Assembly (NCBI GenBank): GCA_963931805.1
Contig: OZ007500.1
Location: forward strand, 86,352,738-86,416,737
From: Microdon myrmicae
Taxonomy: Eukaryota > Arthropoda > Insecta > Diptera > Syrphidae
Length of the DNA: 64,000 nucleotides
Direction of reading: 5' to 3'
In this document: positions 10,214-21,165 of the stretch, piece by piece
How positions within the stretch are numbered: the first letter of the stretch is position 1
Layout: each line of letters begins with the position of its first letter
Made by a program: the position numbers and the translations under genes
Notes under the pieces: generated by a model
Told to the model about the DNA's origin: nothing
What the model saw: the letters and a program-made list of their open reading frames with translations, nothing else
Databases searched by the model: none

Positions 10214-10351
10214 CATGGCGCAAAGATAATAACCTTGCCCGGACAAAGAAATTATTATGGACAATTTAACAAATCTCGGATACCGGTGGAGAGACTTGCT
10301 AAATGAGGCCAAGACCGGATCCCGGTTGTAGTGCCGATGATGATGATGATG
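10214..10351 (+). mobile_element. 5'-truncated mini-LINE-D, 13-bp TSD
   Basis: This contains the shared body (GGCGCAAAGATAATAACC..., CAATTTAACAAATCTCGG), the mini-LINE-D-specific block GGATACCGGTGGAGAGACTT, the common terminus and a (GAT)n tail. The tRNA head is absent. The TSD ATAGTTCAAAAAG is at 10201-10213 and 10352-10364. Confidence 0.88.
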
Positions 10352-10379
10352 ATAGTTCAAAAAGAGAATAACAAATCAG

Positions 10380-10415
10380 TAGGCGTTTCTAAGGACTTAT
10401 TGACCTATCCTCGTA
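10380..10415 (-). mobile_element. Solo mariner terminal repeat
   Basis: The sequence TAGGCGTTTCTAAGGACTTA followed by TTGACCTATCCTCGTA is the reversed terminal inverted repeat of the mariner family at 37650-38670. No second end is nearby. Confidence 0.55.
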
Positions 10416-10439
10416 CATCGATACCCCACTCCTTTCATT

Positions 10440-10522
10440 ATGCACTTCCTCTCCCCGTCCGGTCTGACATTTAAGGGTATTTCAAAATCTTCTTTTGTGC
10501 GCGCGGTAGTGTAAAAAAAAAG
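10440..10522 (+). mobile_element. LINE-B 3' terminus
   Basis: This matches the last roughly 80 bp of the LINE-B copy ending at 23382: CTGACATTTAAGGGTA, then TTTTGTGCGCGCGGTAGTGT and an A run. It is a severely 5'-truncated insertion. Confidence 0.65.
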
Positions 10523-10552
10523 ACAAATTTGGTAAATGCATTTCACCTCTAA

Positions 10553-10775
10553 ATGTGGTCCCGCAATACCCGTGATTCAGGGCGTGTGAATCAGTTCACT
10601 TTAACAATAAACTTCGAACGAGAATCTTTCTTGAGTCTTCTTCGAGCAGAACGAGCATGTGAAATCAATACGTCCTTTCCTTATCTTCTCCCCCTTCTTT
10701 CGCTTGCACTGTGCTTCGACATTAAAGGGTGCCTTCAAAACCAGTTCCGTACGCGCGTTTCATGCAAAATAAAAA
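10553..10775 (+). mobile_element. LINE-B 3' end, second truncated copy
   Basis: A further LINE-B tail. It encodes a VNQFTLTINF block equivalent to the VNAHQFTLKVNF block at 23130 and ends with GACATTAAAGGGTGC... GTACGCGCGTTTC and an A-rich tail. Several indels are present. Confidence 0.6.
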
Positions 10776-10779
10776 ATAT

Positions 10780-12022
10780 TATATTAGTGCTTGCTTGTGA
10801 CTGAATATAAGAGCCAATACTGTAGAGAAACTGAACCTTAACCCACAAATGTTGCACTGATTAATGCGAAACTCTCCTCTCATTACACAACAACAACAAA
10901 AAACCATTATCGATATCGAGTGGGATGCTTTGCCAAGGTTAGGAACGATGTATTAGCGCAACAAAGAGCAGTTGGTGCTTGTTTGTCGAAATAGCTAATT
11001 TGATGGAGCCCGATTCTCGTAGTGGCTGCTATAAGTATTACGTTCTTGTAAAACTCAAAAGTACAATCTAGTATAAGGAATATTATCGGATCAGTCACTT
11101 GATATTTCAAAAGTTTTGCAGAAGGTGAGTGTTGCGAAAAAGTACACTAGGAAAGCTTACTGTTTATCCTTGAAATGTTCCGGGGCTTGAAATGGATTTC
11201 ATGAGAGGTTGGTACTACATGACAGTGTTACGTGCTAACTTCCCCCGCTGCCCTTGTGTTGGCGAAGTGAAAACAACTATTTAAATATTAAGCTAAATAA
11301 ATACATTTCAAACACAGCGTTTTTCTAAATGCAAATTCAACTATTGGTGTAAAACAAGGACAGCTGGTGCACAAACCGGCCGAATCTCCAAGCCTTTTCA
11401 CGAGGGCAGGGGAGTGAGGAGGGCGAGGGGATGGCAGAGAAGAAGATACCAATGGCAGAGAGGGTTTTGTTGGCCTCGGTTGCGTTTTTAATGACGTTTT
11501 TTTTTGTTTTTCCGTTATTGGTGCGTTCTTCTTTCTTTTTTGTTTTTGCAAGAGGTACTGACGTTCTTCTTTTCCAAAGAGAGAAAGATAAGAGGAGGAT
11601 CTGTGAATCATGAAAAGGTTTTTATAACCAACGTAACATAGTAATGTTAATTTAAAAATGTTAAAGCAGGTTAAATTTTGAAGTGGATTGCAATAATGTT
11701 AATTTAAATGCTGAAGTCAGGTAAGATATGCAATGGAATGTATGTTCTCGTAGAATGAGTAAGATACTGCCGCAACGGACGGTGGTATTGGCAGATTCGG
11801 CATCAACGGTCCTGATAGCTGAGGGACGATTTCCTGCCTACTGATCTGGTGCGCTGGACCACGGTGGCGGCGTCTACGGAACCAACGTTAGGCCCACATA
11901 GTGAAGCCCACCTGAGAAACCGTGAGTACACCTGTTGAATATAAATGAACGTGTAGATAAGCAAAGTTAGCAAACAAGAGTTGAAGAAACCTAGGAATTG
12001 TAAGAATTGGCTTCCCTTGCGG

Positions 12023-12060
<38 letters not shown>

Positions 12061-12237
12061 CAGATTGTCGCAGCAACAGTTCCTAATATACAGGCACCGC
12101 AGAGAATTGTAACTTGTTCCTGCAAAGCACAACACAAAAGGAATATCTAACAATATATGCTAATATAAAACGACAATATAGCAAACTATGTCAGGGGTAA
12201 CATCATGCAGATATTATGATAAATAATGGAACATTAA
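10780..12237. other. Unassigned region with an (AT)n microsatellite
   Basis: No gene can be supported. A pyrimidine/purine-skewed stretch at 11380-11600 and an (AT)n run of about 36 bp at 12024-12059 are the only notable features. The minus-strand ORF across the (AT)n run is an artefact of the repeat. Confidence 0.5.
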
Positions 12238-14840
12238 GAGGTTCGTCACCGCATAACCGGGCTCGCTCTCCACGCTCGACTGGTGACGGCATTTTGTAAC
12301 ATCAGGGGCATCGGTTTCACCAATACTAATGTAAACGCCGTCCACCAATATTTGCAAACAACGAAACCTGACATCCTTGCCCTAACTGAGACCCAGGTCG
12401 ATTCGTCAACTGACTCGACATATCTTCGTTGCTCAGGATACGACTAACATTCGAGATTCCGTTTCAAGGGCGGAGTCTGCGTCTTCGCGCGGTCCAATCT
12501 GGCTTGCCAGAGCATGGAGGCGTTGGAACCCAATAATATGGGCATCATATGGTTGAAGGTCGTGCTGAGGAATTCCGTTAAATTTCTTTGTTGTCTTTAC
12601 CGCTCCCCGAATGACATTTTTCGAACATCTTTCACATACCGTCGATTGGATACAGATCAACCACCCAGCTTCTGAAATTGTTGTCCTTGGCAATTTTAAT
12701 GTGCACAATTCCGGCTGGTTGTTATATTCTAACAGAACCGACGAGGCTGGGAGACTGGCGGAGATGTTTGCTGTAAGCCACAATTTGACTCAACTCGTGG
12801 GGGGGCCAACGCGAATACCGGATGCCCGAGGCGATTATGCGAACACCCTGGATCTGTTTTTGACATCCGAACCGAGTATTTATACCGTAGAGGTTTCTGC
12901 GCCACTGGGAAACTCAGATCACTGCTTGGTATCTGTCGCGCAAGCACTTGCATACCAAGCGAATAACCGGCCTAAGCAGCTTCGCCATGTATGGAAGTAT
13001 GGGGCTGCTAACTGGGACGATATGCGAGATTTCTTCCCATCCTTTCCATGGTCGAGATGTTAACTCCGATGTTAACGCTTGCGCGGAGTCGGTATCAGAG
13101 ATTATTCTTCCGGGGATGGAGATGTATATTCCACATTCCGTCAAACGAAGTTCGGCTGATAAACCTTGGTTTGACAAAAAATGCGAGCTGATTACAGCGG
13201 CAAAAAATAGAGCTTTTAAACAATGGCGCTCCAATCCCACCGATGTTAACAGAACGAATTTTGTTAGAATCAGAAACGTGTGCAACCAGGCGATTGATAC
13301 CGCGAAGAAGGCTCACAACGACAGGGTGATCAATAAGCTCCTTCGGTGCCCAACTGGTTCGCGCTCCTTTTGGTCAATGGCAAAAGCTGTCAGCGGTAAC
13401 TTCGTATCCTCCTCTTTCCCTCCGTTGGTGACAGACAGCGGGACGTTAGTAACGAATTCGAAGGATAAAGCTAATGTGTTCACGAATTCAAACCTCGATA
13501 CCGGCCTTTTGGAGCCACCTGTGATCTCGCCGGTACAGTCTTCCATGCGGGATGTGAGATTTCGTCCGCGCACTATTCAACGCATTCTACGTGAACTGGA
13601 TTGTAGAAAGGCAACCGGCCCGGACGGAATACCAGCAATAGTCCTTAAGAACTGTGCTCCTGAACTATCGCCGGTTCTCGGCAGATTCATCCGCTTATCT
13701 TATGCACGGAGGACCTCTCCTGCCTGCTGGAAAATCGCCCGAGTTCACCCAATCCCAAAGACGGGAAAAAAGTGTCTCCACAAAATTACCGTCCGATAGC
13801 ATTACTGTCTATTTTATCTAAGGTAATGGAAAAAGTCATCAATACAGAGTTGGTTAAGTATTTGGAGTGCAACGGTCTTCTGAATGATCGTCATTACGGA
13901 TTCCGTTGGAGAGAACGGATAACAAAGTGTTCAGTTTTGCGGATGATAGTACGCTTGTTTCGTCCTTTTCGAGTGATCGGCCGATTGGTGCATCAACGTC
14001 GCACCAGCTGAGATGTAGACAGATTGACTCTCTGAATCAGGATCTAGATAAAGTCCTGCAGTGGGGAAAGGCCAATCTTGTCGACTTCAACGCAACGAAA
14101 ACCCAGTATACAACATTCACAAAGAAAACTGGATCATCGATTCCACAGCTGATGATGAGTGGCCGGGCCCTCGAGGCTGGGGAAAGTTTGAAATTGCTCG
14201 GCGTCACGGTCTGTGGGAATGTAGCATGGCATAAACACGTGTCGAGTATCGCCAGGTCAGCCTCAGGAAACTGAGGTATCTTTTTAGAGCCAAGACATAT
14301 GTTACTCCGGCCCAACTTCTTCTCCTATATAAAACCCAATTAGACCCGCGCTCGAATACTGCTCTCATGTTTGGAGCTCGGCTCCTAAACATACCCTCGA
14401 CCTACTTGAGAGCATACAGAGACGAGCGATCCGCCTGATCGGGGACTCGGCGCTAACGTTGGGACTACAGTCGCTATCACATCGAAGGCGCGTGGCCGAC
14501 CTCTGTCTGTTTTACAGATATTATCACGGGTGCTGTTCTTCGGAGATTCTTGGTATTGTTCCACGCAATTCGGTTTATATGCGCTCCTCAAGACAATTCG
14601 ATGGATCCCACCCGTTTGTGGTTCATCTCCCGACAGCGCGAACATCCCTGCATCAGAACTCGTTCCGTTACAGAGCGGAGACGCTGTGGAACTCCCTTCC
14701 CACGCGAGTATTCCCGGAGCGTTACAACCTGCAACTGTTCAAAAAGAACTGCAACAGTTATTTGATGGCATCTCGGGGCGCCCACTCGACGCTATAGGTT
14801 CGCCTCTACCGAGAGAAGTCTAAAAAAAAAAAACATAAAT
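12238..14840 (+). mobile_element. LINE-A copy 3 (plus), longest copy, RT core deleted
   Basis: This is the most complete LINE-A here. The order is an APE-like endonuclease (about 12290-13060: ILALTETQVDSSTDS, LGNFNVHNSGW, ANTLDLFLTSEPS, GNSDHCLVSV), a linker (KPWFDKKCE at 13160), RT N-terminal blocks (CRKATGPDGIPAIVLK at 13600; NYRPIALLSILSKVMEK at 13780; HYGFR at 13900), then motif C (FSFADDSTLVSSF at 13930), the C-terminal region and the 3' end at 14835 with an A-rich tail. Motifs A and B are missing because of a deletion at about 13912. Frameshifts near 12615, 13063 and 13799 break it. The catalytic core is gone, so it cannot be active. Confidence 0.88.
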
Positions 14841-14905
14841 AAATAAAAAAACCAACAATACATGACGAATCGACATCCCTAGCGGAACCTTACATATATA
14901 TACAA

Positions 14906-15808
14906 GGTGGCGCAAAATTAATTACCCTATCGGAAGATATTATAATATGCGCAAATGGTGCATACGTTAATCATATTTGACATTTGTGAAACTTGACAGC
15001 TACAGAATACAAACAGACAACCAATGGAGGGCGTGTGAATTACTGTCAAGCCATCCTTAATCTCAAGAACGAAAAGGACGCTTTGGTGTCGAAAATCATC
15101 ATGAGCGACGAGGCGCATTTCCACTTAAGCGGTTTCGTCAATAGCAAAATCTTCGTTTCTGGGGCACTGAAAATCCGCATGTGATGCACAAAGAGCAATA
15201 ACATCCACTCAAAACCACCTAGGCGTTCACGCGGAGGAGTGATTGGGCCGTATTTTTTTGAGGACGTATACGGTCACTGTTACTGGCGAACGCTACATGA
15301 CCATGAAAAACGACTTCTTACTGCCGGATTCGGATGAGCGGGGCTTGGTGAACATGTGGTTTCAACAAGACGGCGCAACCGCAGACAGCACGAGCCACAA
15401 TGGATACTCTGAAGTAAGCGTTTCCTGGTCGCGTCATCTCCCCTTTTGGCGATTTGGCATGGACAGCAAGATCGCCCGATTTAAATATCCCAGACTTCTT
15501 TCTTTGGTGCTACTTGAAGTCGCGGGTTTATGCCAATAAGCCTTAGACAATCGCAGCCCTTAAGGAGAATATTCGACAGTAATGCGAACAGGTATCACCA
15601 GAAATCTTACGGAAAATCATGGAAAATGCACAAAATACACAAATGTGTATCAACACTGGCGGCAGTCACTTTACTGCTATCATCTTTTCCAGTTAACAGA
15701 AAAAATTGTAAAGGTCCAAATAAAGATTTCCATCATTCAATACCAATTTTTTTTATTTAGTAAAAAAGTAATTCAAAAACCAAATCGGATGATTAATTTT
15801 GCGCCACC
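14906..15808 (+). mobile_element. IS630/Tc1-superfamily DNA transposon, transposase broken
   Basis: The element has clear terminal inverted repeats: GGTGGCGCAAAATTAAT at 14906 and its reverse complement ending at 15808. Inside are pieces of a DDE transposase: MSDEAHFHLSGFV (first Asp) near 15100, a VIGPYFFEDVYG piece near 15240, WFQQDGATADS (second Asp) near 15360, and WTARSPDLNIPDFFLW (third acidic residue) near 15480 in another frame. The N-terminal DNA-binding domain is absent and at least three frameshifts or stops occur. At 903 bp it is shorter than typical complete relatives (about 1.2-1.3 kb, from general knowledge). Confidence 0.8.
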
Positions 15809-15837
15809 CTATATAACCTTTAACAACATACATGTAC

Positions 15838-16147
15838 AATGGGGGGGGGTTAGAGCGAACATACAGGGTAAAGTCTCTGCTTTCAACCTTGTCCCCGTTT
15901 AATCCAAGTTGGCATGCAGTCTCCACGTGACACCCCTGGATAGCTACTTTGGCACCCGCCAAGTAGTGAACCAATGCATGCAGCGACATCTCGAGAAGGG
16001 TTGGCGCAAGGCTAATAACCTTGCCCGGAAAAACAAATTATTATGGACAATTTAACAAGTCTCGGATAAGGATCAGATACCGGTGGAGAGACTAGCTAAA
16101 TAAGGCCAAGACTGGATACTGGTTGTAGTGCCGATAATGATGATGAT
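15838..16147 (+). mobile_element. Mini-LINE-D, near full length
   Basis: This starts with a G run, then a 5' block (AAAGTCTCTGCTTTCAACC... TCTCCACGTGACACCCCTGG, a GCTACTTTGGC/GCCAAGTAG hairpin), the shared body (GGCGCAAGGCTAATAACC), the specific block ATACCGGTGGAGAGACTAGC, the common terminus and (GAT)n. The layout is the same as at 44790-45117. A possible TSD is TAACAACA on both sides, but it is not clean. It sits just right of the IS630-like element. Confidence 0.75.
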
Positions 16148-16480
16148 AACAACAGATACGCCTCCAGAAATACCTAGAAAATTCCTCATCTTTTGCAATA
16201 AGTATAAAAGACATAAACTAATTCCAAAATCGACAGGAATGATGAGACCTTTATACGACCTGAAACGTAAGGGCCTGAGTAGGATTGAGCAATGACGTTA
16301 GATCAAATATAAAGGTTTATATTGAGAATTGGTGTTTCGCTCGCCTGTGATCCAGTAGAGAATTCCGCGAGTATACTCATTGCATTGTGAATGATTATTG
16401 AATGACAATGGGTCTTGTGGGGAGGAAGTATTGTGCCTGGCACGGACACTCCGTTCACTTCCTCCTCCATCATAATTAAT

Positions 16481-17639
16481 TGTTCCCTCGAGCACTACAC
16501 GATTAAGACGAAGCAAAGAAAACGCCAAACACCGGACAAGTAAAAATATAAAATACAGGATTTCTATTGTTTATTGTGAAAATTACAATGTGAAGTCAAT
16601 AAAAACGCAATCTTCGAATACTGCAGCGGGAAATGCGAGTTATGTCTATGATGCACATGATTGTTACTTATTTTATTGTTCAAACTTTTACACACACGCG
16701 ACTCGTGGATTTTCGCGTCTCCGTGCGCACCGGAGAGCGGAAGTCTGCAACGACCATGGCGGTCGGTGGATGGAAATCGACTCAGCGATAATTATCTCGT
16801 GCAGGGATGGTTCGCTTATGGGGTGAGTTTGTGGTGTCGTGGTAGATATCCTCTACACTAAGGATATGTTTTACCTACCACAAGAGAGACGTAAAGTCTC
16901 TCTTTGTGGAACAGAGAAACAGATCTCGTAATGCAGACCATGGTAGTATGTGTGTGATCGTACCCATCACCGTGTTTATCGTTGCATTTAGCAAAGGATA
17001 AACGAAACCTGGAACGAGAAAAAAAAGAACAAAGGGAGAAGCGACCAAATGCTTCGTCCGGTAACGAGGGTCATGTTTACGCTGTGTATCGTCGCTATAA
17101 TAGACGTTGGGAAGAAAAAAGGTGCTAATGGGATTGGTGGCAGAAACGAATCTCATGCCTGCATTTGTATATGCAGGGAAATTAGTTTGTGGTGTCGTAG
17201 GAAATTGATGATTGTTTGTCTATTGATGCTGTAAAACCAAGCCGCCCGCCGTTGCATTTTAATTGATAACAACGGGTGCCGAATGTTTTGTATTTATGGC
17301 GCATACGCACATTAAGGAGCTATTTTTAGGAATTTTATCTAACATGCATTAAATGTCCTTGTAAAAGGATATGTTTCAGGTATGCTGGGTGGAGATTGCG
17401 GTGCAGGTATGGGAAATTGAAATTTGCCTGGGATTCTTTAAAAGGTAGAAAGAAATTCTTACAGGAAATTATATGCGAAGAGATGCATGAAGGTAAGTTT
17501 TCTTTCACAGGGACTTTTTAGATTATAGATTTGATCTATATAATGCGTGAAGCTGTTGCATTAGCGAAGTTAGGAGATTGGCTGAATGTTATGGGGGTTT
17601 TCAGGTAAGTGGGCCGTGGGGTTTGGCGGAACCGCCACA
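16481..17639 (+). mobile_element. LTR-A, putative solo LTR
   Basis: A repeat that begins TGTTCCCTCGAGCAC and ends GGCGGAACCGCCACA. Its middle (GAGAGCGGAAGTC, then CATCACCGTGTTTATCG and GAGAAAAAAAAGAACAAAGGG) recurs at 28771-31479, and parts recur at 62609-63445. The three copies share the CCGCCACA end. No coding region is present. The flanking bases show no obvious TSD. The LTR interpretation is inferred from the TG...CA ends and repeated structure. Confidence 0.5.
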
Positions 17640-17786
17640 GTCTCATGAAATTTCGTAAGTCCGGCGAATATATGATTTTCAAATGATGTAGTGAAGGTAC
17701 AAGTACTACATGTATTTGAAATAAAAGTATTGACGTTTACAACAACAAAAAGTGGGTTTCTCAACAAAACTTTATGAATAAAATGC

Positions 17787-17788
17787 GA

Positions 17789-17819
<31 letters not shown>
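17787..17819. repeat. (AT)n microsatellite
   Basis: About 16 AT dinucleotides. The IYIY-type ORFs across it on the minus strand are artefacts. Confidence 0.9.
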
Positions 17820-17822
<3 letters not shown>

Positions 17823-18001
17823 GAAAATCTTTGAGTACACAAATGTTATACAATACAAAAAAGAAAGAAAGAGAAAAACCAATTAGGATAAGGATGAACA
17901 AAAAAACAGATTTGATATTGAAACCATTTCCCACATGAAATAATAACCCAAATGAAATAAATAAACGAAAATTCAATCAAAATGAACACATATATTCTAA
18001 C

Positions 18002-18466
18002 CTTATTGTTAGATGGAGCATGTGAAGCATTTGATGACGAGGATGTGATCTGATCCTGTTGTAATGATGGCATATTGACAAAAGTGCCGGACTGGTGACG
18101 CAGTGGAAATTTGGGGAAATTAAAATGTCCGCTATGTAATGTGAAGTTCTCTTTAGTTATTTCGTGTGCGTATCTGTCGCTGTCGTCAATGTTACGTGAG
18201 TCTTGATTATCGTCGTTGTATTTGTTGGTGTAATTGTCAATATCGTACGTATCGGATTGTTGTTTGATTATATTGGGATGACTTATTAATTGATCTTGTT
18301 TATGATCCTCGGCTAATAGATCTAGACCGCTATGAAAGGATGGTGATTTTGGTAGTCTTAGACTGTACCCGTTGTTATTATTGCTGCTGATGCTGGTACT
18401 TTTCGTGTTTGAATTATTATTACTACCGGCAATATTGCCGGAATATAACTTAGCACTTACAACCAT
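18002..18466 (-). CDS. Candidate first coding exon of a host gene (155 codons)
   Basis: The minus-strand ORF starts with an ATG at 18466 in a good context (GAA before, G after) with an in-frame TAA six codons upstream. It runs 155 codons in phase 0 to AAG|GTTAGA at 18002/18001, a plausible splice donor. Beyond that point the frame becomes hydrophobic AT-rich sequence, as expected for intron. The peptide has Asn/Ser-rich runs near its N-terminus, then LRLPKSPSFHSGLDLLAEDH, an acidic Asp/Asn stretch, HSGHFNFPKFPLRHQSG and a Ser-rich end. No domain is recognised, and low-complexity N/S tracts are common in insect regulatory proteins. It does not match any repeat in the window. The next exon was not identified. 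Function unknown. Confidence 0.5.
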
Positions 18467-19900
18467 TTCATTAGCACACTCTTAGTAATTATCGTTAATT
18501 TCATGGCACGCGATCATTGTCAATTAAATTCTTGTGTCATTTGTTTAGTTGATTTATTATTTTTAATTTCATATATCATCAGTATTTTAATTGAATCAAT
18601 TTCTTGTGTGATATTACATATACATATATATAACTTGTTTTTTATATATATAAATATGTATGAATTTTTAATTATATGTACATATCTGTGCATACGTATA
18701 TATATGGATTTGTTTAAGATATGAGTTTGTTTTAAATTGGTGAATTATCTATGCACTTGTGCCAAATGGGTAAATGTTTAATTGTGTTGTTTAGAATTTT
18801 TAACTGTCACATATACAATTCACAGACAATATATATTTAATTAAACTACGGGTTTGTTTGGTAGGTAAATATTTGTTTTGATTTGTTATTTTAATCTGCA
18901 AATAAATTTTTGATAATATGATTCAGAATATTTACACAGACAGACATTTATTAGTTGTAAAAGTTTATCATTAACATTAACCGTGTATAATTGTCGAACA
19001 TTCATCAGCGCAGAGGAAATTAAACACAAAATAAACAAACTCTAAGCATATCCAACAATAACAGAAAATATATATAACATACGTATTCTTTCCCGGAGTT
19101 TTAATGGAGCCAGAATAGTATCGGGGACAAATGTGAATAATACGATGTGTGATTTTGATCAAATTAGCAACCAGTGAACACAAATTCATGGGAAGTGGAA
19201 AGCGATACAAATTATTACCAGTGAATGGTAAACTGCAATATTATTTTTCTTTGAAACTTAAACAATGTTTAGTTATAAACTGGTCATATAATTTCCAAAG
19301 AGCTTCAGCTGAAGGCCCCATCGTGATTATTAATAACTTCTAAAAACGAGAATCACAAGAATGAAGGGAGCCAACTTCTATTGTCGCAGTAACTAGATAA
19401 CACAGTTACTAGTGAAAATTATATTTAACTATAAATTTCTCATGGGAACAATGCAAGTGTAATCAAACTTAATAATAATATAAGTTACGTTTGTTTAATC
19501 GACCTTACATAGGCGAACATAAACGTTATAACATTATAACATAAAAAAAATGTGAACTGACATAAACATTATAACATTACAACATATTAAAACTGAAAAC
19601 TCAAATTAGTCAAATATAATGACGGCATGGCTATAAAATAACGAGACTAATGCTATACAATATTCATATTCGTATGATTCGACTAAACAAAATTATTTGT
19701 CTTCAGTCGTACATCTGAAATTGACTTTCAGCGTTAACCGATGGCGCCTCTTTGACCGACATGTATTGCGATTAAAGTTTTAAGTTTTGGGGAGGAAGAA
19801 TGCGTTTCTCAAGTTCAGTTCAGTCACGACCATGACACAGGATGCTTTTTGTTCTCCAAGTCGATGTTTTTTCAATAACTTTTACATTTTTTATAACATT
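18467..19900. other. AT-rich region upstream of the candidate exon
   Basis: If the exon at 18002-18466 is real, this holds its 5' UTR and promoter. It is very A+T rich with TATATA runs at 18620-18710. I cannot place a transcription start. No transposon similarity to the rest of the window was seen, which sets it apart from its surroundings. Confidence 0.35.
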
Positions 19901-19914
19901 ATGAATAAAGATAT

Positions 19915-20118
19915 GGCTCCTCGATAGTACAGTGGTTAGTATACCCGCCTGTCACGCGGGAGACCGGGGTTCGATTCCCCGTCGGGGAGCCTCTGGCGCA
20001 AGACTAGCAACCTTGCCCGAAAAAAAAAAACAAATCATTACGGAAAATTTAACAAGCCTCAGGACTTGCTAAATAAGGCCAAGACCGGTTCCCGATTGAA
20101 GTGCCGATGATGATGATG
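19915..20118 (+). mobile_element. tRNA-Asp SINE, best-preserved full-length copy
   Basis: A 204-bp plus-strand copy: tRNA-Asp(GTC) head (19918-19989), body (CTCTGGCGCAAGACTAGCAA, CATTACGGAAAATTTAACAA), shared terminus (AATAAGGCCAAGACCGG... AGTGCCGATG) and (GAT)n. The TSD ATGAATAAAGATAT (19901-19914) repeats at 20119-20132 with one mismatch. It lies just left of a MITE half. Confidence 0.93.
19918..19989 (+). tRNA. tRNA-Asp(GTC)-like SINE head
   Basis: A 72-nt tRNA fold is visible. The acceptor stem TCCTCGA/TCGGGGA has one G-U pair. The A box is TAGTACAGTGG, the anticodon stem CCCGC/GCGGG with loop CTGTCAC gives anticodon GTC, and the B box is GGTTCGATTCC, with G at the discriminator position. 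These are hallmarks of eukaryotic tRNA-Asp. It runs straight into the SINE body with no terminator T run, so it is the Pol III promoter of the SINE rather than a free tRNA gene. I cannot exclude that such a copy is processed to tRNA. Confidence 0.85.
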
Positions 20119-20142
20119 ATGAATAAATATATATATATACAG

Positions 20143-20300
20143 TAAACGCGGGTGGGCTGAAAAGTTTCCGACCTCAACGTGAAGACAGCATTACCCGTCA
20201 ATGAAGGCTAGTGCATGTAGTTGTGCATCTTTTGACAGTTACTCACCCAAATGTCAGCCATTTTGGAGACGTCGTTTTTATTTGACAGTCGTTTGAGTGA
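20143..20300 (+). mobile_element. Mariner-type MITE, left half
   Basis: TAAACGCGGGTGGGCTGAAAAGTTTCCGACCTCAACGTG is the terminal repeat of the MITE at 39059-39265. Internal sequence follows for about 120 bp but no right terminal repeat is present. Confidence 0.6.
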
Positions 20301-20329
20301 GTCGATGTTTTTTGCTTTTTATGAACGAT

Positions 20330-21165
20330 GTTTGCTCAGCAATGCTCCATGCCAGACGCGGCCAAAAGCGTTGGAGATATCCAATTCGACCGCTCTTGAT
20401 TCACCATGCCACTCAAATCCATATAAGGGTCAAAAGGTCTCGTGTCTCTGCCACGGAATGCGTTTTTTTTTTTTTTTTTTTTTTTTTTAAATAGTTTAGT
20501 GACGATCATTCAGAAGTCCGTTGCACTCCCAATACTTAATTAACTCGGCGTTGATGCCCATTTCCATCACCTTAGATAACATTCACAGTAATGCTATCGG
20601 CCGGTAATTTTATGAGACATTTTTTCCCCCTCTTTGGGATTGGCTGAACTCGAGATACCTTGCAGCAGCTAGGAAATGTCCTCCGTGCAGACGATAAGCG
20701 AAAGAGTCGGCCAGGAACCGGCGATAGTTCTTAAGGACTATTTATCGTATTCCGTTCTGGCCGGTTGCCTACTTAGAGTCCAGCCCACGTTGAATGCGTT
20801 GAATAGTACGGGGGCGGAACCTCAAATCCCGCATCGGAGACCGCACCGGCGCGATCACAGATGGCTCCAAAAGACCGGCATCTAGGTTTAAATTTTCGGA
20901 ATATAAATTCGCGAACACATTTGTTTTATTCTTTGAATTTGTGACTAATGTCCCGCTGCCCGTTACCAACGGTGGAAGCGAAAATACAACTGACAGCCCT
21001 TCCCAGTGACCAGAAGGGACGCGAACCAGTTGGGCGCTCAAGGAGATTATTGGCCACTCTGTCATGGCCATCTTCGCGGTATCAATCGCCCGGTTGCACA
21101 TGTTTCTGGTTATAACAAAATTCGTTCTGTTAACGCCGGTGGGATTTGCGCGCCATTGTTTAAAA
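20330..21165 (-). mobile_element. LINE-A fragment (minus), split by a T27 run
   Basis: Reading leftward from 21165: a linker (NLDAGLLEPSVIAPVRSP near 20880), an RTIQRI block at 20800, an RT block with a KVMEM-like piece at about 20560, then motif A (LDISNAF-like) near 20380. A run of about 27 T (20463-20489) breaks the RT region. Its right end directly abuts LINE-B at 21165. Coding capacity is lost. Confidence 0.7.

Noticed and set aside
17570..17976. ORFs through the (AT)n run
   Set aside because: The IYIYIY segments come from the microsatellite and the frames lack any other support.
19918..19989. A functional stand-alone tRNA-Asp gene
   Set aside because: The tRNA runs into the SINE body with no T-run terminator, is enclosed by the SINE's target duplication, and recurs in about nine copies.
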